Assembly: GCA_023264315.1 (NCBI GenBank) | Contig: JALQST010000137.1 | Span: forward strand, 1-7,909 | DNA from: Nodosilinea sp. BSH.14 | GTDB taxonomy: Bacteria; Cyanobacteriota; Cyanobacteriia; Phormidesmidales; Phormidesmidaceae | DNA: 7,909 bases | Direction: 5' to 3' | Shown here: piece by piece, positions 1 through 5,164 of the stretch | How the letters are laid out: each line of letters begins with the position of its first letter | How positions within the stretch are numbered: position 1 is the first letter of the stretch | Program-made: the position numbers and the translations under genes | The notes under the pieces: generated by a model | Seen by the model: only the letters and a program-made list of their open reading frames with translations | What the model was told of the DNA's origin: nothing | Databases searched by the model: none

Positions 1-61
1 TCATTGACTTATACTAACACATTGGGCGTAAAACAGTGGTTAAAGCCGCACGGCGCTACAT

Positions 62-82
62 CCCACGCTTAAAAGACGTGGG
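62..82. repeat. Short hairpin, possible terminator or IS200/IS605-type end
   Basis: CCCACG (62-67) pairs with CGTGGG (77-82) around a 9-nt loop, and CTTT follows on the plus strand. It lies directly around the stop codon of the short frame open from the left edge. A stem of this kind just after a reading frame resembles the right end of IS200/IS605 (TnpB) elements, but it could equally be a weak terminator. Nothing to the left is visible to decide. Confidence 0.3.
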
Positions 83-213
83 CTTTGCTTGCAGCACTGT
101 AAGGGGGGCAACCCTAATTTCGATTTCAGGCGAATTAGTATGGGTAGATACAACGGGTGCGCCATAAAACCTTCCTATCTATTTAACCGCAAAGCGCAAA
201 AAACGGCTGCCCC

Positions 214-249
214 AGCCCTAGTGCCGTGTCAAGACTAAGCATTAGGGCT
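214..249. repeat. Imperfect 10-bp inverted repeat
   Basis: AGCCCTAGTG (214-223) is matched by CATTAGGGCT (240-249), 9 of 10 positions pairing, with a 16-nt loop. Its right arm (GGGCT, 245-249) is also the left arm of the next hairpin, which pairs with AGCCC at 261-265, so the two stems exclude each other. No function can be assigned. Confidence 0.4.
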
Positions 250-269
250 TCGACAGGCTCAGCCCGAAC
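245..269 (+). repeat. Conserved-loop hairpin repeat, copy A
   Basis: The unit reads GGGC, loop TTCGACAGGCTCA, GCCC, then GAAC. The same loop with one base changed occurs at 3490-3515 (opposite strand) with a different but still complementary stem, and again at 3537-3584 in an expanded form. Similar TTCGACAAGCTCAG-type sequences recur, from memory, as intergenic repeats in many bacterial genomes. This looks like one copy of such a dispersed palindromic repeat. Confidence 0.65.
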
Positions 270-309
270 ACGCCGTTTACGGTCGTTCTGATCCGTGAGC
301 TATGAGTTG

Positions 310-333
310 GTCGAATAGTCGAACCGTCGAAGG
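310..333 (+). repeat. Period-8 GTCGAANN array (three units)
   Basis: GTCGAATA, GTCGAACC and GTCGAAGG follow each other without gaps. The reverse complement of 3539-3562, inside hairpin copy C, reads GTCGAACA, GTCGAACA, GTCGAAGC. The same period and core therefore occur in both gene-less regions on opposite strands. This is probably decay or expansion of the same repeat family as copies A-C. Confidence 0.5.
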
Positions 334-455
334 GATTTAAGGATGTCTGTAACCCTAAAATTTCACCCGGACAAACCACTAGCCAGGAACCCAAGGATGC
401 CCCCCAGAACAAACACGTCCGAAGTAAAAGTCCGGCGGTTGATCACAACACGCTC

Positions 456-1250
456 CTACCCCAAGCGGTAGCCGAAGCCGCGCACGGTTTTGATATAGGC
501 CGGATGGCTCGGATCTTCCTCTAGTTTTTCCCGTAGCCAGCGAATATGGACATCCACGGTTTTGTTGTCGCCCATGAAGTCGTGGCCCCACACCTGGTCA
601 ATAATTTGGTCTCGAGACCAAACCCGCCGAGGTTGACCCATGAACAGTTCCAGAATCCGAAACTCTTTGGGGGAAAGGTTCACTTCATCGCCGTGCAGAA
701 ACACCCGACATTCTTGGGGATGAAGGGTAATGTTCTCGAAGGTGAGCGCTTCCTCTGGGGTGGTTGGAGGGAGGGGCTGCCGACGACGCAACAGGGCGCG
801 ACAGCGAGCTACCAGTTCGCGCATTCCAAAGGGCTTGGTCAGGTAATCATCGGCTCCAATTTCTAGGCCAACCACGCGGTCGGTTTCGGTGCCCTTCGCA
901 CTCAACATCAGAATTGGCACGGCAATACCCTGGTGGCGCAGCAGCCGACAGAGATCCAGTCCGTTCATCCCCGGCAGCATCAAGTCTAAGACGACGAGAT
1001 GAATGTCGGGGCGGTTAACCTGGCTGGCGTTGGTCGTTCCCCCGAGCAGGTCAAGGGCGGTGAGGCCATCTTCGGCCACCACGATATCAAAGCCTTCCTC
1101 CGCCAGCCCCAGGGCTAAGGTTTCCCGAATCAGGTCTTCGTCTTCGACAATCAGCACCCGCCCTAACCCTACGCGCAGACTGGGTTGGACCGACGACAAA
1201 AGCTCTGCGGAATTCATATTTCGGGTGAAGAAAATGTTCCCCATGATCAT
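456..1250 (-). CDS. sphR: OmpR/PhoB-family response regulator, SphR-like (phosphate regulon)
   Basis: Two-component response regulator of 264 residues. The receiver domain (about residues 30-150) has the acidic pair E36-D37 in VLIVEDED, the phosphoacceptor D89 in VVLDLMLPG, S117 in LMLSAKG and K139 in LTKPFG. The C-terminal winged-helix OmpR domain (about 165-264) contains NLSPKEFRILELF, the KTVDVHIRWLREKLE recognition helix and the terminal TVRGFGYRLG. The phrase SAKGTETDRVVGLEIGADDYLTKPF and the overall pattern match, from memory, cyanobacterial SphR, which is phosphorylated by SphS and activates phosphate-starvation genes; the exact subtype is inferred. The frame is open to an ATG at 1307, but I place the start at 1250. 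GGAGG lies 9 nt upstream of that codon, whereas the upstream ATG falls inside a perfect palindrome and has no ribosome site. No kinase gene is adjacent. Confidence 0.85.
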   Translation of the reverse strand: MIMGNIFFTRNMNSAELLSSVQPSLRVGLGRVLIVEDEDLIRETLALGLAEEGFDIVVAEDGLTALDLLGGTTNASQVNRPDIHLVVLDLMLPGMNGLDLCRLLRHQGIAVPILMLSAKGTETDRVVGLEIGADDYLTKPFGMRELVARCRALLRRRQPLPPTTPEEALTFENITLHPQECRVFLHGDEVNLSPKEFRILELFMGQPRRVWSRDQIIDQVWGHDFMGDNKTVDVHIRWLREKLEEDPSHPAYIKTVRGFGYRLG

Positions 1251-1259
1251 ATCAGACCG

Positions 1260-1264
1260 CCTCC
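1260..1264 (-). promoter_or_regulatory. Ribosome binding site that sets the sphR start
   Basis: On the minus strand GGAGG (inside GGGGGAGGCGG) ends 9 nt before the ATG at 1250. It is the only strong Shine-Dalgarno match among the candidate starts at 1307, 1250, 1244 and 1217, and it supports a protein of 264 rather than 283 residues. Confidence 0.6.
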
Positions 1265-1295
1265 CCCAGTCCAGCGGTAGAAAAACGGAAGATTC

Positions 1296-1322
1296 ATCCC
1301 CAGTCAAGGATTGACTGGGGAT
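1296..1322. repeat. Perfect 12-bp palindrome between pdhC and sphR
   Basis: ATCCCCAGTCAA (1296-1307), loop GGA, TTGACTGGGGAT (1311-1322): 12 perfect pairs. If the IS element is removed it lies about 31 nt past the pdhC stop codon and 45 nt before the sphR start. It could be the pdhC terminator: a very stable stem, but with only a delayed T-run (GTTTTTC) on the minus strand. It could instead be an operator or leader hairpin of sphR; TTGACT in the proximal arm (1302-1307) looks like a -35 box, although the -10 match at the right spacing (TTTTCT) is poor. The structure is plain; the role is open. Confidence 0.75.
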
Positions 1323-1353
1323 CAGGGAACGAGCCCGCTAGAACCAAGGGGAC

Positions 1354-1371
1354 TTAGAACCTATCCGAAAA
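1354..1371 (+). repeat. Left end of IS element: target duplication plus terminal inverted repeat
   Basis: TTA (1354-1356) is the target duplication. The element then starts GAACCTATCCGAAAA. Read inward from the other end the element starts GAGCCTATCCGGAAAA, so the first 11 bases differ at one position, followed by a one-base indel. A TNA target of 3 bp fits IS5-family groups. Confidence 0.8.
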
Positions 1372-2068
1372 GTGGGCCGCAGTTAGCTTGTATTTTCATG
1401 CGGACGAATCGCTTTGCCGGGCTGCCAAGCGGTAGGATCACACCCTTAGCGGTCGGGATGCCTCACCCCGCAATGGGTCTGGGTCTGGCGTTAATCGGGT
1501 ATGGCATCAGGATGAGGACATGGCGTCTTCAACCCCGATACCCCCTACGCTACCGACGATTTGGCGGATTCCCGATGAACAGTGGCACCAGATTGCCCCT
1601 GTGTTGGTGGTGAACCAACCCCGACCAACGTCTGGACGTCCTCGTTCAGCGGATCGCCCCATCTTGGATGCCTTGATCCATCTTGCCCGCACCGGTAGCC
1701 CGTGGTGTACCTGACCCGCCGAATTCCCGCCGAAATCAACGGTGCATGACCGGTTGCAGGAAGGGATGGCGTATGGGTGTTTGGAAGCAGTTGGGGGTCT
1801 TTTGTTGCAGCGTTACGACGAAACCTTAGGGATGGATGGGCCATGGCCATCGGCGCATGGGTGTATGGTCAAAGCACCCTTAGGGAAAGCGACCCCAATC
1901 GCCATCCGCCTCGTCGATGGGTGGTTGACGGGGGGCATGCTTGGTTCAATCGGTTCCGAGGTGTCCTGATTCGCTCGGCCCAGTCAGCCCAATCGTATTT
2001 GGGGTGTGTCCAACTAGCCGCTTGTTTAATTGTGGGGCGAAAGCTTCTGCTATTTTCCGGATAGGCTC
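1357..2068 (+). mobile_element. Degenerate IS5-family insertion sequence (712 bp)
   Basis: The element is bounded by imperfect terminal inverted repeats (GA[A/G]CCTATCCG...) and flanked on both sides by TTA. It carries one broken transposase gene on the plus strand, opposite to all neighbouring genes, whose stop codon falls inside the right inverted repeat as is usual for compact IS elements. At 712 bp it is shorter than typical IS5-family relatives (roughly 800 bp and more, from general knowledge), in line with an internal deletion. The right end abuts the pdhC stop codon exactly. It cannot move by itself, but its ends look good enough to be recognised by a related transposase from elsewhere in the genome. 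Confidence 0.85.
1520..2064 (+). pseudogene. IS5-family transposase remnant (DUF4096 / DDE type)
   Basis: The first 64 codons (1520-1714) give the DUF4096-like N-terminus of IS5 transposases: IPDEQWHQIAPVL, then GRPRSADRPILDAL and HLARTGSPW. The frame stops at TGA (1712-1714) but continues in the same frame with AEFPPKSTVHDRLQEGMAYG, then LLLQRYDETLG and HGCMVKAPLGKA. That last motif normally reads DGS/DGC...KAP and carries the first catalytic Asp, here His. Between about 1885 and 1905 the similarity jumps to another frame (HPPRRWVVDGGHAWFNRFRGVLIR) that runs to TAG at 2062-2064. The middle of the protein, including the second catalytic Asp, is missing, perhaps 70-100 residues by comparison with the family. 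Nonsense codon, deletion with frameshift and lost catalytic residue make it non-functional. Confidence 0.85.
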
Positions 2069-2071
2069 TTA
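2053..2071 (-). repeat. Right end of IS element: terminal inverted repeat plus target duplication
   Basis: On the minus strand this reads TTA on the plus side (2069-2071) and then GAGCCTATCCGGAAAA inward from 2068. The three target bases are also the stop codon TAA of pdhC on the minus strand, so this copy of the duplication is still used as the gene's stop. Confidence 0.8.
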
Positions 2072-3361
2072 AAGGGTGAGGGATTGGGGATTGTTCTCGA
2101 TGATGGCGGCTAGATCCTTGAGGAAGCCAGCGGCATCAGCCCCGTAGATAATTCGGTGGTCGCAGGTGATGTTAACGCGCATTTGGCGCTTCACACCCAT
2201 CATCCCGTCGGCGGTGGCCACTACGGTGGGCTGGGCGGCCCCAATGGCAAGGATGGAACCCTGACCGGGGGGCAGGATGGCATCAAAGCTATCGACCCCA
2301 TACATACCGAGGTTGGAGAGGGTGAAGGTGCCGGAGCTATATTCCTCAGGTTTGAGCTGCTTGAGGCGGGAACGCTCAACGAGATCACGCCAGGTGCGGG
2401 AGAGGGTGTAGATATCCTGCTGGTCGGCGTTTTGCAGCACCGGGGTGATCAGTCCACCGCCCTCCATGGCCACCGCCACCGCCACGTTGATGCCGGGGCG
2501 GTACTGCACCCCTTGATCGGTGTAGTAGGCGTTGAGGATGGGGTGTTTTTTCAGGGCCATCGCCACGGCCTTGGCCAACAGCCCCGTCATGGTCACGCCC
2601 TTGGATTTGATCTGTTTATAGAGGGCGTCTAGGGCGTCGGTGGTGATGGTGTAGCCGACGTGGAAGACAGGCACCGTAAGGCTAGCGTTCATGTTGCGCA
2701 CTACCGCCTGTTGGAGGGTGCTGAAGGGAACCAACTGCCCCAGGGGTGCCATACCAGCGGCAGGAGCCGGAACTGCCGCCACCACGGGCAAAGGAGCCAG
2801 AGTGGCCACCAGGGCTGTGGTAGCGGGGCCGGTGGGGGTGGTGGGTTTGCCTGCGGCCAGTTCCACATCCTGGGCTACAATTCGACCGTGGGGGCCACTG
2901 CCCTTCAGGGTGGATAAATCGACTTTCAAATCCTTAGCCAGTTTGCGAGCCCGGGGCGAAATCGCCACTCGACCACTGCGGGGGCTGGCAGCGGCACCGT
3001 TCTGGGCTGAGGCCGCAGCAGGCGTTTCAGCCACAGCGACCGGGGCCGCTGCCGCCGTTGCCCCACTGCCCGTGGCGCTAGCCTTGGCGGCGGCTTGTTG
3101 CTTCGCCGCCTCTACCTCAGATTCAGTTTCGGCGAGGAGGGCAATGGCTTCGCCAACGGGGGCCGTTTCGCCCGCGTCCACCACGATAGCGGCTAGGATG
3201 CCCTCATGGAAAGACTCCACATCCATGTCGGCTTTGTCAGATTCGACAATCACCACCGTTTCACCTTTTTCCACCTTATCGCCTGGGGCTTTGACCCAGG
3301 AGACAATTTTGCCTTCGGTCATGGTGGAACTGAGGGCGGGCATGAAGACTTCGCGAATCAT
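2069..3361 (-). CDS. pdhC: Pyruvate dehydrogenase E2, dihydrolipoamide acetyltransferase
   Basis: Core enzyme of the pyruvate dehydrogenase complex: it moves the acetyl group from lipoamide to CoA, yielding acetyl-CoA from pyruvate in the cytoplasm. The 430 residues show one lipoyl domain (about 1-77, lipoylated Lys43 in ESDKADMD), an Ala/Pro-rich linker (about 80-128), a peripheral subunit-binding domain (about 129-168, ISPRARKLAKDL...GSGPHGRI), a second Ala/Pro linker and the catalytic domain (about 210-430). The active site reads DHRIIYGADAAGF with His402. Most bacterial and mitochondrial E2s have DHRxxDG; the Tyr form is, from memory, usual in cyanobacteria and plastids. The start at 3361 gives the N-terminus MIREVFMPALSSTMTEGKIV, as in relatives, with a modest GGAAG 8 nt upstream. 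The stop TAA is the target duplication of the neighbouring IS element. Some cyanobacterial genomes label this gene odhB; the sequence fits E2 of pyruvate dehydrogenase. Confidence 0.93.
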   Translation of the reverse strand: MIREVFMPALSSTMTEGKIVSWVKAPGDKVEKGETVVIVESDKADMDVESFHEGILAAIVVDAGETAPVGEAIALLAETESEVEAAKQQAAAKASATGSGATAAAAPVAVAETPAAASAQNGAAASPRSGRVAISPRARKLAKDLKVDLSTLKGSGPHGRIVAQDVELAAGKPTTPTGPATTALVATLAPLPVVAAVPAPAAGMAPLGQLVPFSTLQQAVVRNMNASLTVPVFHVGYTITTDALDALYKQIKSKGVTMTGLLAKAVAMALKKHPILNAYYTDQGVQYRPGINVAVAVAMEGGGLITPVLQNADQQDIYTLSRTWRDLVERSRLKQLKPEEYSSGTFTLSNLGMYGVDSFDAILPPGQGSILAIGAAQPTVVATADGMMGVKRQMRVNITCDHRIIYGADAAGFLKDLAAIIENNPQSLTL

Positions 3362-3417
3362 GGGGTGACTTCCGAGACAGCGCTAAAACAACAGAGTGGT
3401 GGCAAGACCGACTATTT

Positions 3418-3447
3418 ATTCTATCCCTAAGCGGATTCTATCCCCAA
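3418..3447 (-). promoter_or_regulatory. Candidate pdhC promoter: 17-bp-period direct repeat with two TAGAAT motifs
   Basis: On the plus strand ATTCTATCCCTAA (3418) recurs 17 bp later as ATTCTATCCCCAA (3435). On the minus strand, toward pdhC, each copy reads GGGATAGAAT, so two TAGAAT (-10-like, 4-5 of 6 to TATAAT) boxes lie 57-76 nt upstream of the pdhC ATG. I see no good -35 box at the right distance. The repeat could be tandem promoters, a regulator site, or chance. Confidence 0.35.
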
Positions 3448-3489
3448 AAATCTCCTAGGCTTCAGCGATTCTCATTTTGGATCGCCTCC

Positions 3490-3515
3490 GTTCGCCTTGA
3501 GCTTGTCGAAAGGCG
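3490..3515 (-). repeat. Conserved-loop hairpin repeat, copy B
   Basis: On the minus strand: CGCCT, loop TTCGACAAGCTCA, AGGCG, overlapping the trailing GAAC. The 13-nt loop differs from copy A by one base, while the stem differs (GCCT/AGGC instead of GGGC/GCCC) yet still pairs. Constant loop with compensating stem changes argues for a selected or copied hairpin, not chance. It faces copy C, 21 bp away, in the opposite orientation. Confidence 0.65.
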
Positions 3516-3536
3516 TTACTCTGCGCTTCCCCGGCT

Positions 3537-3584
3537 GGGCTTCGACTGTTCGACTGTTCGACAGGCTCACAGTTCAGCCCGAAC
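3537..3584 (+). repeat. Conserved-loop hairpin repeat, expanded copy C
   Basis: This copy equals copy A with two additions. After GGGCTTCGAC come two extra TGTTCGAC units (3547-3562), then AGGCTCA, then CAGTTCA (3570-3576), then GCCCGAAC. The additions place ACTG on the left side and CAGT on the right, so the outer GGGC/GCCC stem can be lengthened by a second helix. The unit is 23 bp longer than copy A. Confidence 0.65.
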
Positions 3585-3703
3585 GTATCGCAAGCAAGAT
3601 GGCTACAGCTAGATCGTTTTCTGAGAGCGGATCCGCGTCATCCCACCTCCAGCTTGACTGCCCCCGGCATCAGATGGAGGTCAACCAGGCTTGTCCGCCC
3701 ACC

Positions 3704-5080
3704 CTAGGCGCTGAGGGGGCGTTCTAGCAGGCCAATCCGCTGTTGAGTGGCCCAATCGGAGAGGTCGCCCAAGCCCCGATCTCGGTATTGGCCGTAGCGT
3801 TCGCGTTTGTTGCGGATTTTGCTGGGCAGGGCAGGCAGAATGCCAAAGTTGGGCGGCATGGGCTGGAAGTGTTTGGGTTCCGCCGTGCTGATGAAGTCGA
3901 ACAGGGCACCCATCATGGTGGTGACGGGCAGTTCCAGCGGTTCTAGCCCCAGGGCCAGCCGCGCCGCATTGGTACCCGCCAGCCAGCCCCCCGCCGTGGC
4001 GGCGGTATAGCCCTCGGTGCCCACCAGTTGCCCCGCCGCCAGTAGGGTGGGCCGGGTTTTGAACTGAAGGGTGCGGTGCAGCAGTTCCGGGGAGTTGATA
4101 AACGTATTGTGGTGCATCACGCCCATGCGGACAAATTCGGCGTTTTCCAGGCCCGGAATCAGCCGGAACACCCGCGCCTGTTCGCCCCAGCGCAGGTTGG
4201 TTTGAAAGCCCACCATGTTCCAAAGTTGGCCCTGGCGATCCTCCTGGCGCAGTTGCACCACGGCGTAGGGCTTTTTCGCTTTATTAGCGAGATCTTTGAA
4301 ATCGCCAAATCGCGCATCAAACAGCCCCACGGGTTTGAGGGGGCCATAGCGCATGGTGTCTTCCCCTCGGCGGGCCATTTCTTCGATGGGCAGGCAGGCT
4401 TCAAAAAACTTGGCGGTTTCCCGCTCAAAGTCCTTCAGTTCCGCCTGTTCGGCCTTGCAGAGTTCCGTCCAAAAGTGAAGGTACTGCTCCCGGTTCATGG
4501 GGCAGTTCAGGTAAGCGGCCTCGCCCCGGTCGTAGCGGGAGGCCATGAAGGCCACGTCGCGATTAATGCTGTCGCCCACCACAATGGGGCTAGCGGCATC
4601 GAAAAAGCTCATATAGGCTTGCCCGGTGAACCGCTGCAAGTCTTCAGCTAGAGATTCCGTCGTCAGGGGGCCAGTGGTCAGCACCGTAATGCCCTCGGTT
4701 GGGATGTGATCCACCTCCTCCCGCCGCAGTTCAATCAGGGGATGGCGTTCCAGGGTTGCGGTCAGGTCGTGGCTGAAGCGGCCCCGATCCACCGCCAAAG
4801 CCCCCCCGGCGGGTACCTGGTGCTCGTCCGCCTTGGCAATAACCACCGACCCCAGCCGCCGCAGTTCCTCATGAAGCAACCCCGACGCCCGATCTGTGGC
4901 CTGGGCTCCAAAGGAATTGCTGCACACCAGTTCCGCCACCTCCTGGCTGTGGTGGGCCGGAGAGGTGCGCCGGGGCCGCATTTCATGGAGCACCACAGGC
5001 ACTCCGGCTTGGGCAATTTGCCAGGTCGCCTCGGTGCCCGCAAGGCCGCCGCCAATCACGTGAATCGGTTCAATCGCCAT
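3704..5080 (-). CDS. trmFO: TrmFO, folate/FAD-dependent tRNA (uracil-54-C5)-methyltransferase
   Basis: Makes ribothymidine (m5U54) in the T-loop of tRNAs, taking the methyl carbon from 5,10-methylenetetrahydrofolate and the electrons via FAD. The 458 residues begin with the FAD-binding Rossmann motif VIGGGLAGTEA (8-18). The catalytic Cys53 lies in LVCSNSFG and the second family cysteine, Cys229, in FEACLPIEEMARRGEDT. Other family blocks are YLNCPMNREQY (190-200), YAVVQLRQED, GFQTNLRWGEQ and the C-terminal FAD-contact motif GQLVGTEGYTAATAGGWLAG (350-369). Length and ends match the family, and the ATG at 5080 sits directly before the Rossmann fold; no strong ribosome site precedes it. It starts 73 bp after the pyk stop on the same strand and may be cotranscribed with it. 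GidA/MnmG is related but larger (about 620 residues) and lacks this cysteine pair arrangement. Confidence 0.95.
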   Translation of the reverse strand: MAIEPIHVIGGGLAGTEATWQIAQAGVPVVLHEMRPRRTSPAHHSQEVAELVCSNSFGAQATDRASGLLHEELRRLGSVVIAKADEHQVPAGGALAVDRGRFSHDLTATLERHPLIELRREEVDHIPTEGITVLTTGPLTTESLAEDLQRFTGQAYMSFFDAASPIVVGDSINRDVAFMASRYDRGEAAYLNCPMNREQYLHFWTELCKAEQAELKDFERETAKFFEACLPIEEMARRGEDTMRYGPLKPVGLFDARFGDFKDLANKAKKPYAVVQLRQEDRQGQLWNMVGFQTNLRWGEQARVFRLIPGLENAEFVRMGVMHHNTFINSPELLHRTLQFKTRPTLLAAGQLVGTEGYTAATAGGWLAGTNAARLALGLEPLELPVTTMMGALFDFISTAEPKHFQPMPPNFGILPALPSKIRNKRERYGQYRDRGLGDLSDWATQQRIGLLERPLSA

Positions 5081-5127
5081 GGAAGTTCAGGGTTCCGCCG
5101 TTCTAGGGTAGTCTCAGCTTCTCTAGA

Positions 5128-5164
5128 ATAGCGACTTCTGCCCAACTCACGGATTAGTCGCTAT
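5128..5164 (-). repeat. 8-bp inverted repeat spanning the pyk stop codon
   Basis: ATAGCGAC (5128-5135) and GTCGCTAT (5157-5164) are perfect inverted copies separated by 21 nt. In the transcript one arm is made of the last pyk codons just before TAA and the other lies in the pyk-trmFO gap. There is no T-run, so it is not a standard terminator. It could mark an mRNA end or a processing hairpin between the two genes, or be chance. Confidence 0.35.

Larger units (their letters stand above)
1..455. other. Gene-less left flank with small hairpins and repeats
   Basis: I find no supported gene in these 455 bp. A short frame is open from base 1 to a TAA at 70-72 on the plus strand and could be the tail of a gene lying to the left, but its 23 residues match nothing I recognise. 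The stretch holds a 6-bp hairpin at 62-82, a 10-bp imperfect inverted repeat (214-223 with 240-249), a conserved-loop hairpin at 245-269 and a period-8 GTCGAA array at 310-333. The last ~100 bp before 456 are downstream of the response regulator; I see no clear terminator with a T-run there. Confidence 0.6.
3362..3703. other. Intergenic region trmFO-pdhC, no gene
   Basis: These 342 bp contain no credible coding frame. They hold a 17-bp-period direct repeat with TAGAAT motifs near pdhC (3418-3447), two conserved-loop hairpin copies facing opposite directions (3490-3515 and 3537-3584), and, just past the trmFO stop, a 7-bp perfect inverted repeat (ACCTCCA 3645-3651 with TGGAGGT 3675-3681, 23-nt loop). 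That last repeat has no T-run and is only a possible 3'-end hairpin. The length and content suggest that pdhC has its own promoter here. Confidence 0.6.

Noticed and set aside
1..455. SphR-type Pho boxes (tandem CTTAACCT-like octamers) near the regulator
   Set aside because: Single TTTAACC- or GGTTAAA-like matches occur but no properly spaced tandem copies.
1251..1307. 19-residue N-terminal extension of the response regulator (ATG at 1307)
   Set aside because: The ATG lies inside the 12-bp palindrome with no ribosome site, whereas ATG 1250 has GGAGG at 9 nt. The extension shows no family similarity.
2156..3430. Plus-strand open frames across pdhC (up to 225 codons)
   Set aside because: Antisense to the conserved E2 domains. 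The Ala/Pro-rich linker codons create long stop-free stretches on the opposite strand.
3537..3584. CRISPR array or tandem regulator operator suggested by the TTCGACTG repeats
   Set aside because: Units are only 8 bp with no spacers, and the whole stretch is better explained as an expanded copy of the hairpin repeat.
3681..4223. 180-codon minus-strand frame overlapping the trmFO 3' half
   Set aside because: Same strand as trmFO but another frame. The trmFO frame carries the conserved motifs to its end; this one is Gly/His/Pro-rich shadow.
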